Positions 44,875-52,606 of a stretch of 64,000 nt of DNA are shown piece after piece. This DNA comes from Saccharothrix syringae. Its GTDB lineage: Bacteria > Actinomycetota > Actinomycetes > Mycobacteriales > Pseudonocardiaceae. The notes under the pieces were generated by a model. It saw only the letters and a list, made by a program, of their open reading frames with translations, made no database searches and was not told the DNA's origin. The translations under genes were made by a program, and so were the position numbers. Position 1 is the first letter of the stretch; every line of letters starts with the position of its first letter. The DNA lies in NCBI RefSeq assembly GCF_009498035.1, contig NZ_CP034550.1, forward strand, positions 6,944,001-7,008,000. Direction: 5' to 3'.

Positions 44875-45554
44875 TTAATCCAACGAGGCGAGGATGTCGG
44901 CGGCGTGGTAGTAGACCTGCCTGCCCAGCTTGTACCGGCGCCACCGGTGCTTGTTGGCCAACCAGTACACGGTGCCGCGGGGAATCCGCCACACCTCGGC
45001 CACGTCCGCCGCGGTCAGGCCGTTCGCTGCCGGCTCAGCCTCCCCCAGTGCCGGGCCGGCCAGTGGTGGGTGCCGTTGTGGTCGCACAGTACCTCCGGTT
45101 GCTGGTGGCCGCCCTTGGCGGGCAGGAGGGCGACGAGCGCCCCGGGACATCCCTCGTGGACGCAGGAACCGACCGGCACGGTGCGCGCCGGGCCGCCGAC
45201 CAGCAGCGCGGCGGAGGACTCCAGGTCCGCCACCTCCGCGCGGAAGTCCTCCCCCGCCGGGTGGGCGCACAGCCAGGTGGCGTGCTCGTCCAGGAAGGCC
45301 GCCATGGCGGCCACGTCGCGCGGCGGTGGCCGCACCTCCCGCTCCTCGACGACGAGCTGGGCCCAGCAGGACAGGACGGACGTGATGGTGGACCGGACGG
45401 CGACGGCCTCGTCGTTGAGCGGTATCCCGACCGGCCTGCCGCCGGACACCCGCTCCCCCTTCCGGCGCGAGGAGTTCAGCTCCTCGGCGATCTCCGCGTA
45501 GAGCGCGGGAAGCCTCCTCAGGCTTCTGCTGACTTCTCGTACTTCGGCGTGCAC
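44875..45554 (-). pseudogene. Phage/ICE-type HTH (excisionase-like) gene, apparently frameshifted
   Basis: The first frame (GTG 45554, 179 aa) reads VREVSRSLRRLPALYAEIAE, AFLDEHATWLCAHPAGEDFR, then a zinc-site-like segment VGSCVHEGCPGALVALLPAK and VLCDHNGTHHWPARHW, and stops at 45015. The following HTH (GLTAADVAEVWRIPRGTVYW, ANKHRWRRYKLGRQVYYHAA, DILASLD) continues in a different frame to TAA 44875, with no start codon placed to keep the whole helix-turn-helix. In actinobacterial integrative elements a protein of ~230 residues joins both parts, so I read a single-base frameshift near 45020-45050. A sequencing error or programmed shift is also possible. Confidence 0.6.
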
Positions 45555-45615
45555 TCCCCAGTACCCCCCTTGAACGTGAACGCTGTCGTGATCAGCTCTC
45601 GCGGCGCCCGGTGCC

Positions 45616-46848
45616 TCACCTCCCCCGCGCGGTCTCGGGAACGGGTTCGCCGCGGGTCCCGGTGACGAGCCCCCGCACCCCCGGCACGGCGGCCACGCCC
45701 AGGCACGCGACGGCGACGAGCGCGGCGGCCGTCCACAGCGGCACGCCCGGTCCCCACCGCTGCGCGACGAGCGGGCCCAGGGCGAAGCCGAGCGGCTGGG
45801 CGGCGAGCGAGAAGAGCCAGTCGTAGGCGGTCACCCTGGCCAGCGCGTGCTCGGGGACGTTCGCCTGCACGACCGTGTCCCAGGTGGGGTTGAGGAACCC
45901 CAGGGCGACCAGCGCGAGCCCGTAGCCCGCGACCACGGCGGCCACCGGCGCGGGCACGGCGAACAGCGCCAGCGGCACCGCGTAGGTGGCCAGGCCGAGG
46001 TTGGCGACCAGCACCGGTCTGCGCAGCCGGGCCCGGCCCGCCAGCAGCGAGCCGAGGAGCAGGCCGATCCCGCCCGCCTGGAGCACCGCGAGCCAGGCGC
46101 CCTCGCCGCCGAGCCGGGTGACCGCGATGACCGGTCCGAGGGTGAGCAGCACGCCCGCGGTGAAGTTCCACACCGCGTGCACGACCAGGCCGGTCCAGTA
46201 CCAGTCCCGGGCGCGGACCTCGGCCCAGCCCTCGGCGAGGTCGGCGCGGATCGACCGGCGCGGCACCGGCTCGGCCCGCGCCGACCGGATCGCGGCGAGC
46301 AGCGCGGCGCTGACGGCGAACGCGGTGGCGTCGACCAGGAACACCCAGCCGGGACCGGCGAGCAGGATCAGCGCGGCGGCCAGCGCGGGCCCGAACAGCA
46401 GCGACACGCTGCGCGAGACGCCCATGACCGCGTTGGCCCGCTGCCGGGCCGCGCCCTCCACCACGCCGGCCACCAGCGGCGAGGTGGTGGGCAGCGCGCA
46501 CGCGGACGCGGCGCCAGCGACGGCCTGCGCGACGCAGAGGTGCGCCAGGTGCGGCCCGCTCGTCAGCAGCTCGACGCCGACGAACGCCTGGGTCGCGCAC
46601 CGCACCAGGTCCGCGGTCACCGCGACCCGGCGCACGTCGAACCGGTCGGCCACCGCGCCGCCGAGCGGGAGCAGCAGGAGCCGGGGCACCATCGCGCACA
46701 CCAGCACGGTGGCGAGCGCGGACGCGGAACCGGTGGCCAGCACGATCGTCAGGCTCAGGGCGGCGGGCACCAGGGAGTCGCTGACCGTGGACAGGCTGCG
46801 GCCGACGAACAGCAGCCGGAAGCTGCGGCTCCGCAGAGGGTGCGTCAC
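45616..46848 (-). CDS. MFS transporter (12-TMS)
   Basis: 410 residues from GTG 46848 (VTHPLRSRSFRLLFVGRSLS). Twelve hydrophobic segments; motif A-like LGGAVADRFDVRRVAV in loop 2-3 and a second half beginning near WYWTGLVVHAVWNFTAGVLL. It resembles drug/siderophore exporters of the TetV/EntS-like group. Divergent from the MarR regulator (125-bp gap), the classical arrangement for a drug-inducible pump. Being adjacent to the biosynthetic operon at 47771, it is a candidate product exporter or self-resistance gene. Confidence 0.88.
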   Translation of the reverse strand: MTHPLRSRSFRLLFVGRSLSTVSDSLVPAALSLTIVLATGSASALATVLVCAMVPRLLLLPLGGAVADRFDVRRVAVTADLVRCATQAFVGVELLTSGPHLAHLCVAQAVAGAASACALPTTSPLVAGVVEGAARQRANAVMGVSRSVSLLFGPALAAALILLAGPGWVFLVDATAFAVSAALLAAIRSARAEPVPRRSIRADLAEGWAEVRARDWYWTGLVVHAVWNFTAGVLLTLGPVIAVTRLGGEGAWLAVLQAGGIGLLLGSLLAGRARLRRPVLVANLGLATYAVPLALFAVPAPVAAVVAGYGLALVALGFLNPTWDTVVQANVPEHALARVTAYDWLFSLAAQPLGFALGPLVAQRWGPGVPLWTAAALVAVACLGVAAVPGVRGLVTGTRGEPVPETARGR

Positions 46849-46926
46849 GCGGCCACCGTACTTCCGCGCCGAACTATTCCGCAACGAAGGGATCGGTCAA
46901 GAGAGCCGGTCCCCGCCGGCCCACCG

Positions 46927-46943
46927 GCGTCCGATCCGGACGC
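46927..46943. promoter_or_regulatory. Inverted repeat in the MFS/marR divergent region
   Basis: GCGTCCGATCCGGACGC: 7-bp arms GCGTCCG / CGGACGC around ATC, 29 bp before the marR-type ATG. Candidate MarR operator. Confidence 0.5.
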
Positions 46944-46972
46944 GGCACCCGGGTGGCCCTAGGATCACGCGA

Positions 46973-47470
46973 ATGGTGGATCGGGATGCCGTGGACGCGC
47001 ACGTGGAGCGGTGGCGCGCCGTCCTGCCCGACCTCGACCCGGTGGCCGAGGGGGTCGTGGTGCGGATCGAGCACCTGGCCAAGCACCTGCACCGCGCCAA
47101 GGAGAAGGCGCTCGCCGACCACGACCTCCAGGCGTTCGAGTACGCCACCCTGCACGCGCTGGCCGGGCGCGGCGGCACGGCGACGCCCACCGAGATCGCG
47201 ACCGACCTGCGGATCTCGCCCGCGGCGATGAGCGGCAGGCTGGACACGCTGCACCGGCGCGGTTTCATCGCGCGCGAGGTGTCCCCGACCGACCGGCGCA
47301 AGGTCGACGTCGCGCTCACCGACGCCGGGCGGGCCGCGTGGCGGTCGGCGCTGGACGTGCAGGGCGCCGCCGAGGAGCGGATGCTCGCCGTGCTCACCCC
47401 GGCCGAGCGCGGGCGGCTGGCCGCCCTGCTGCGGCGGGTGCTGCTCGCCGCGGACGCCGACGGCCGGTGA
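46973..47470 (+). CDS. MarR-family transcriptional regulator
   Basis: 165 residues from ATG 46973. Winged-helix DNA-binding domain: LQAFEYATLHALAGRGGTAT, PTEIATDLRISPAAMSGRLD, TLHRRGFIAREVSPTDRRKV and DVALTDAGRAAWRSALDVQG (wing with the D-R-R-K pattern). N- and C-terminal helices form the dimer. Divergent from the MFS gene and 300 bp upstream of the biosynthetic operon on the same strand. The palindrome over the operon promoter at 47630 is a plausible second target. Confidence 0.92.
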   Translation: MVDRDAVDAHVERWRAVLPDLDPVAEGVVVRIEHLAKHLHRAKEKALADHDLQAFEYATLHALAGRGGTATPTEIATDLRISPAAMSGRLDTLHRRGFIAREVSPTDRRKVDVALTDAGRAAWRSALDVQGAAEERMLAVLTPAERGRLAALLRRVLLAADADGR

Positions 47471-47608
47471 CCTGACCGTCCACTTCGGACCAGCCGGGGA
47501 CGAGCGGCGTACCGGCATCCGGGTGACGGCCGCGCTTCCTTTGCGCCCCAGCGGAACCATCGACCGCGAATGCCCCGCGCCACCGGCTGGGAGGCGGCGC
47601 CGGGCCGC

Positions 47609-47648
47609 TTGACAGCCCGAGCAGGCGCCAAGATGATGGCTTCATCTT
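47609..47648 (+). promoter_or_regulatory. Promoter and overlapping operator of the biosynthetic operon
   Basis: TTGACA (47609-47614), a 17-bp spacer, then GATGAT (47632-47637). The -10 lies inside the palindrome AAGATGATGGCTTCATCTT (47630-47648; 7-bp arms, 5-bp centre), so a dimeric repressor bound there would block polymerase. About 130 bp of leader follow before the GTG at 47771 (GCGAGGAGACGAC upstream). The rest of the 300-bp gap from 47471 holds nothing else recognisable. Confidence 0.65.
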
Positions 47649-47770
47649 CCTGGAGTCTGCCCGTTCGGCGACGATCACCAGGATTCCTCCCGAACCATCC
47701 GGCCAGGCCGCCCGCGCGGGGTCCTCCCGTCGCGGGGATCGGCCCGCGCCAGCCTGCGCGAGGAGACGAC

Positions 47771-48139
47771 GTGACCGATCCCGACCTCGTCACCGGCACG
47801 CCCGCCCCGGTGGCCCCCGACCCCGTCGTGGCGTCGGTGCGGCGCATCTGGGCCGACGTGCTCGACGCCGAGCAGGTGCCCGTCGACGCGGGCTTCTTCG
47901 AGATCGGCGGCGACTCGCTGCTGTTCATCGTGCTGCTGGAGCGGTTGAGCAGGTTCTGCGGGCGCGAGCTGGACGCGGCGGAGCTGTTCGAGCACGGCAC
48001 CGTGGCCGACCAGGCGCGGTTCCTCACCTCCGGCGAAGGCGGGCGGGACGCGGCCGGGCAGGACGCGGGCGGGCGCGGCGCGGCGGCCATCGGCGCGCAC
48101 GACCGGAGCCGCCTGCTCGGCCGGTCCCGCCGCGCCTGA
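47771..48139 (+). CDS. Free-standing peptidyl/acyl carrier protein
   Basis: 122 residues, GTG start with GAGGAG upstream. Carrier fold: PVVASVRRIWADVLDAEQVP, DAGFFEIGGDSLLFIVLLER with the phosphopantetheine Ser at 49, and GRELDAAELFEHGTVADQAR. GGDSL is the NRPS PCP type. A Gly/Ala-rich tail of ~40 residues (GEGGRDAAGQDAGGRGAAA) is unusual for a free carrier. First gene of the operon, 28 bp before the KS-ACP-reductase; probably presents a starter acyl or aminoacyl group. Confidence 0.9.
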   Translation: MTDPDLVTGTPAPVAPDPVVASVRRIWADVLDAEQVPVDAGFFEIGGDSLLFIVLLERLSRFCGRELDAAELFEHGTVADQARFLTSGEGGRDAAGQDAGGRGAAAIGAHDRSRLLGRSRRA

Positions 48140-48167
48140 CACCCGTTCCCCGAGCAGAGGCAGTCCA

Positions 48168-51100
48168 GTGAGCGCTGAAACCGACATCGCCGTCGTGGGC
48201 ACCGGGTGCCGCTTCCCGGACGCGGGCAACCCCGCGGAGTTCTGGGACAACCTCGTCAAGGGCGTCGTGTCGCCACGCCCGCTGACCGACGAGGAGCTGC
48301 TGGCCGCGGGCGTCGCCGAGGAGGTGTTCTCCGCGCCCGACTTCGTCCGGGTCGCCGCCCGGCTGCCCGCCGCCGAGCGGTTCGCGGCCGGGTTCTTCGG
48401 CTACACCAGGGCGGAGGCCGAGGTGGTCGACCCGCAGCAGCGGCTGTTCCTGGAGGTCTGCTGGGAGGCGCTGGAGTCGGCCGGGCACGCGCCCGCGGCC
48501 GACGGCCCGGTGGTCGGCGTGTTCGCCGGCTGCAACGCCGGCGCGTACTCGACGATGCTGCTCGCGGCCAAGGCCCGGACGCACGGCTGGACCGCCGCGT
48601 TCGACGACATGGACCTGCACCTCGGCGGCCTCGGCGACTTCCTGGCCTCGCGGGTGGGCTACAAGCTCGGGCTGCGCGGGCCGACGGTCGGCGTGCAGAC
48701 CGCGTGCTCCTCGGCGCTGTACGGGGTGCACTACGCCGTGCTCAGCCTGCTGGCGGGCGAGTGCGACATCGCGCTGGCCGGCGGTGCCGCGGTGCTGGAA
48801 CCGCTGGTGGGGTACCGCCACCAGCCCGGCGGGGTGCTCTCCGAGGACGGCTACTGCCGGGCGTTCGACGCGAGGGCGACCGGCACCGTGTTCTCCTCCG
48901 GGGTCGGGGTGGTCGCGCTGCGCAGGCTCTCCGACGCGCTCGCCGACGGCGACCCGGTGCTCGCCGTGGTGAAGGGCAGCGCGGTGGGCAACGACGGCGC
49001 CGACCGCAACGCCTTCAGCGCGCCGAACCCGGCCGCCGTGGCCGACGTGGTCCGCGCCGCCCTGACCGTGTCCGACGTGGACGGTTCGCGTTTGCGCTAC
49101 GTCGAGGCGCACGGCACCGGGACCGCGCTGGGCGACCGGATCGAGCTGCGCGCCCTCACCCTGGGCACCGGGGCGCGCGAACCCGGCTCGTGCGGGCTCG
49201 GCTCGGTCAAGGTCAACATCGGGCACACCGGCGCGGCCGCGGGCGCCGCCGGGCTGATCAAGGCGGTGCACGTGGTGTCGACGGGCGTCCTGCCGCCGCA
49301 CCCGCTCTTCGAGTTCCCGCGCGACCCCGGCGCGCTCGCCGAGAGCCCGTTCGCCCTCTCCGCCGAACCGGGCCGCTGCACCGACGAGGACCGCCACGCG
49401 CTGGTCAACTCGATGGGCTTCGGCGGCACCAACGCGGTCGTGGTGCTCGGACCGCCACCCGCGCCCGTGCGCCCCCGGGCCGCCGCGCGCGACCGGGTCG
49501 AGCTGGTGCTGTCCGCGCGCACCCGCACCGAGCTGGACGCCCTGAGCAGGGCCGTCGCGACCGCGCTGGACAACAGCGCGGACCCGGCCGACGTCGCGCA
49601 CACGCTGCGCCTGGGCCGGCGCTCCTTCGCCGAGCGCCGGGTCGTCGGCACGGCACCGCAACGGCTCCCGGGCGCGCTGCGGGTGCCCCGGCCACCCGCG
49701 GCGCGCACCGCGCGGACCAGCGGCAGCCCTGGGGTCGCCCTCACCGTCCCGACCGACGGGTCCGCGTCGCGGGCGGCGGTCGACACCGTGCGGCGGGCAC
49801 TGCGGGGACGGGTGTCGGTGACGTCCGGCCCGCCGCCCGCCGGGCACTTCGTGATCGCGCTCGGCACCCCGGCCCCCGAGGGGCCCGGGGTCGCGCTGGA
49901 CGCCGAACCCGACGCCGACGCCATCGCCTCGGCCCTGTCCGCCGCCTGGCTCGCGGGCGCGGACGTGGACTGGCGGGCGCTCGACGACGGCACGGGCAGG
50001 CGGGTCGCGCTGCCGACCTACCCGTTCCGGCGCGAGCGCTACTGGGCGCTGGACGACCTGCCCCCGCTCACCGCCCCCGCACCGGTGCCCGCCGCGCCGG
50101 CGGGCGACGACCTCGAAGCGGAGCTGGTCGCCCTGTGGCGCGAGCTGTTCGGCGTGGACACCGTCGGGGTCGGCGACGAGTTCGGCGCGCTGGGCGGCAC
50201 CTCGCTGCTGTCCGTGCGGATGGCGGTGGAGGTCCGGCAGCGCTACGGCGTCACGCTCAACCTGCACCGGGCGGGCGGCAGCCGGGCCACCGTCCGCCGG
50301 ATCGCCGACGTCATCCGCCGGGCGGGCGACGACACCGGGTCCGACGGCGACACCGGCACCGGGTCCGACGCCCACCTGGTGGACGCCGACCTGGCGATCC
50401 CCCTGGGCGAGGTCGCCGGCGGCCGGACCGAGGGCCGCGACCTGCTGCTCACCGGCGCCACCGGGTTCCTCGGCGCCTTCCTGCTCGACGCGCTGCACGC
50501 GGCGACCGGCGAGCGGATCCACTGCCTGGTGCGGGCCGCCGACGAGGCCGCCGCCTGGGAGCGCCTGGACGCCGCGGCCAAGCGGTTCGCCCTGCCCGCG
50601 CCGGACCGCGACCGGGTCCGCGTCGTCGTGGGCGACCTGGCCGACTTCGAGCGGGTCCACGCGGCGGACGACGGGTTGTCGGCGCGCGTCGGCGCGGTCG
50701 TCCACTGCGCGGCCCGGGTGGTGTTCACCGAGCCCTACCGGGTGCTGCGCGCGGACAACGTGCTGCCGTTGGCCGGCCTGCTGCGGTGGATGCGCCGGCA
50801 CGGCATCCGCGACCTCGCCGCCGTGTCCACCATCGCGGCCACGCACTACGCGCTGGGCACCCACCGCGTGCTGGAGACGCGGGACCAGCCGCTCGACACC
50901 GGGGCCGGCGGCTACGGCACCTCCAAGTGGGTCGCCGAGCGGCTGCTGGAGCGGTGCGAGAAGGACGGGATGCGGGTGCGGGTCTTCCGCCCCGGCTACG
51001 TCCTGGGTTCCACGCGCACCGGCGCCTGCAACGACAAGGACCTGCTCTGGCGGGTCGTCGCCGCCGCCCTGGCCGTCGGCGCCCACCCCGCCGACGGCCG

Positions 51101-51542
51101 GGGGCTGCCCGCGGCACCGGTGGACGTCATCGCCAGGGCGATCGCCGAGCTGGCCCTGGCACCGGGCTCGGCGGGCCGGGCCTACCACCTGATGGACGCC
51201 GTCACCACCCGGCAGGACGCGCTGTTCGACCTGCTCGGCCAGGCCGGGCTGCCGACCGGGCGGCTGCCCTTGGCCCAGTGGCGCGACCGCGTCCGCGCCC
51301 TGGCGGTGGCCACCGGCAACGAAGTCCTGGCGACCGCCTCCGCCCTCTACGACCTGGAGGCCAACGACCTCGGTGAGCACGACGTGCAGACCGACGCGTG
51401 GCAGGGGTGGTTGCGCGCCACCGGGTTGTCCAGCGCGCCCACCGGCGAACTGCTGCGCGGCTGCCTGGGGTTCCTGGCCGACCGCGACCCCTCGTTCGGC
51501 GAACTGCTCGCCGACGTCATCGAGCAGAGGAGCACGCCATGA
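48168..51542 (+). CDS. AT-less polyketide synthase: KS-ACP-thioester reductase
   Basis: 1124 residues, GTG start. KS (~1-430) with Cys180 (VQTACSSALYGVHY), His315 (EAHGTGTALGD) and His353 (VKVNIGHTGAAAG). A ~200-residue linker follows that keeps post-KS motifs (VALPTYPFRRERYWALDDLP) but has no acyltransferase GHSxG. The carrier domain has EFGALGGTSLLSVRMAVEV, Ser679. The C-terminal reductase (~745-1124) is of the Lys2/CAR type: RDLLLTGATGFLGAFLLDAL, and YGTSKWVAERLLE with the SDR Tyr/Lys. The KS must take extender units loaded in trans or a preloaded carrier, and release is reductive, to an aldehyde or alcohol. Overlaps hmaS by 4 bp. Confidence 0.93.
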   Translation: MSAETDIAVVGTGCRFPDAGNPAEFWDNLVKGVVSPRPLTDEELLAAGVAEEVFSAPDFVRVAARLPAAERFAAGFFGYTRAEAEVVDPQQRLFLEVCWEALESAGHAPAADGPVVGVFAGCNAGAYSTMLLAAKARTHGWTAAFDDMDLHLGGLGDFLASRVGYKLGLRGPTVGVQTACSSALYGVHYAVLSLLAGECDIALAGGAAVLEPLVGYRHQPGGVLSEDGYCRAFDARATGTVFSSGVGVVALRRLSDALADGDPVLAVVKGSAVGNDGADRNAFSAPNPAAVADVVRAALTVSDVDGSRLRYVEAHGTGTALGDRIELRALTLGTGAREPGSCGLGSVKVNIGHTGAAAGAAGLIKAVHVVSTGVLPPHPLFEFPRDPGALAESPFALSAEPGRCTDEDRHALVNSMGFGGTNAVVVLGPPPAPVRPRAAARDRVELVLSARTRTELDALSRAVATALDNSADPADVAHTLRLGRRSFAERRVVGTAPQRLPGALRVPRPPAARTARTSGSPGVALTVPTDGSASRAAVDTVRRALRGRVSVTSGPPPAGHFVIALGTPAPEGPGVALDAEPDADAIASALSAAWLAGADVDWRALDDGTGRRVALPTYPFRRERYWALDDLPPLTAPAPVPAAPAGDDLEAELVALWRELFGVDTVGVGDEFGALGGTSLLSVRMAVEVRQRYGVTLNLHRAGGSRATVRRIADVIRRAGDDTGSDGDTGTGSDAHLVDADLAIPLGEVAGGRTEGRDLLLTGATGFLGAFLLDALHAATGERIHCLVRAADEAAAWERLDAAAKRFALPAPDRDRVRVVVGDLADFERVHAADDGLSARVGAVVHCAARVVFTEPYRVLRADNVLPLAGLLRWMRRHGIRDLAAVSTIAATHYALGTHRVLETRDQPLDTGAGGYGTSKWVAERLLERCEKDGMRVRVFRPGYVLGSTRTGACNDKDLLWRVVAAALAVGAHPADGRGLPAAPVDVIARAIAELALAPGSAGRAYHLMDAVTTRQDALFDLLGQAGLPTGRLPLAQWRDRVRALAVATGNEVLATASALYDLEANDLGEHDVQTDAWQGWLRATGLSSAPTGELLRGCLGFLADRDPSFGELLADVIEQRSTP

Positions 51543-52606
51543 GTGACGGACCGACCTTCAGCCACGTGGAGTTCTGCGTCGGCGACGCGACCGCCCGCGC
51601 CGGCGACATGGTGCGGCGCTACGGGTTCGAGGTGGTCGCGAAGGCGGGCGCGCCCGGCCGGGGCGACGCGCACTCGATCGCCGTGCGCAGCGGGCGCACC
51701 ACTGTGGTGATGACCGAGGGCCACACCGACGACCACCCCGCGAGCCTGTACGTCTCGCTGCACGGCGACGGCGTCAGCGACATCGCGATCCGGGTGCCGG
51801 ACGTGCGCCGGGCGCTCGCCACCGCGGTCGACGCGGGCGCGCGGGTGCTGGCCGAGCCGCGCACCCTGGACGAGCCGGCGGGCGCGGTCACCGCGCGGAT
51901 CGCCGCGTTCGGCGACGTGGCGCACACCCTCGTGCAGTCGCCGGAGGGCGCCGAGCCACCGGGCCTGCGGCCGGTGCCCCGCCGGACCGGGCACCGCGGT
52001 GCCCGCCTGGACCGGCTCGACCACTTCGCGGTGTGCCTGCCCGCCGGCATGCTCGACGACACGGTCCGCTTCTACCAGGACGTCCTCGGCTTCGAGCCGG
52101 TCTTCGAGGAGCGCATCGTCATCGGCAGCCAGGCGATGAACTCGCGGGTGGTGCAGAGCCGGTCGCGCGAGCTGACCATGGTGCTGATCGAACCGGACAC
52201 CACGACCGAGGCCGGGCAGGTCGACGACTTCGTCAAGGACCACGGCGGGCCCGGCGTGCAGCACATCGCGCTGACCTCCGACGACATCGTGGGCACCGTC
52301 GCCGCGCTGCGCGAGCGGGGCGTGGAGTTCCTGTCCACCCCGGACACCTACTACGAGCTGCTGGCCACGCGCCTGGACCCCACCGGGTACACCGTGGCGG
52401 AGCTGCGCGAGCAGAACGTGCTGGTCGACCAGGACCACGACGGGCAGCTGTTCCAGATCTTCACCCGCTCGGTGCACGCGCGGCGCACGTTCTTCTTCGA
52501 GGTGATCGAGCGGATGGGCGCGAAGACCTTCGGCAGCGGCAACATCAAGGCGCTCTACGAGGCGGTCGAGCTGGAGCGCGTCCGCCGCCGGGACGGCGGT
52601 CGGTGA
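51539..52606 (+). CDS. hmaS: 4-Hydroxymandelate synthase
   Basis: 355 residues. A non-haem Fe(II) enzyme of the VOC fold converting 4-hydroxyphenylpyruvate and O2 to 4-hydroxymandelate and CO2. The predicted iron ligands are His162 (RLDHFAVCL), His242 (GVQHIALTS) and Glu321 (FFFEVIERM), the same spacing as in characterised HmaS. The end GSGNIKALYEAVELERV and the stretch LYVSLHGDGVSDIAI resemble the glycopeptide-pathway HmaS from Amycolatopsis more than the related homogentisate-forming dioxygenase, whose C-terminus typically reads GNFKALFEAIE. Translationally coupled on both sides (ATGA, GTGA). First step to 4-hydroxyphenylglycine. Confidence 0.9.
   Translation: MSDGPTFSHVEFCVGDATARAGDMVRRYGFEVVAKAGAPGRGDAHSIAVRSGRTTVVMTEGHTDDHPASLYVSLHGDGVSDIAIRVPDVRRALATAVDAGARVLAEPRTLDEPAGAVTARIAAFGDVAHTLVQSPEGAEPPGLRPVPRRTGHRGARLDRLDHFAVCLPAGMLDDTVRFYQDVLGFEPVFEERIVIGSQAMNSRVVQSRSRELTMVLIEPDTTTEAGQVDDFVKDHGGPGVQHIALTSDDIVGTVAALRERGVEFLSTPDTYYELLATRLDPTGYTVAELREQNVLVDQDHDGQLFQIFTRSVHARRTFFFEVIERMGAKTFGSGNIKALYEAVELERVRRRDGGR

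Noticed and set aside
48024..51380. A 1118-codon minus-strand frame opposite the KS-ACP-reductase gene
   Set aside because: No recognisable domains; its codon pattern mirrors the well-supported plus-strand gene.
51539..52606. 4-Hydroxyphenylpyruvate dioxygenase (tyrosine catabolism)
   Set aside because: The C-terminal NIKALYEAVELER and neighbouring HpgT-like and NRPS genes fit 4-hydroxymandelate synthase better than the homogentisate-forming enzyme.
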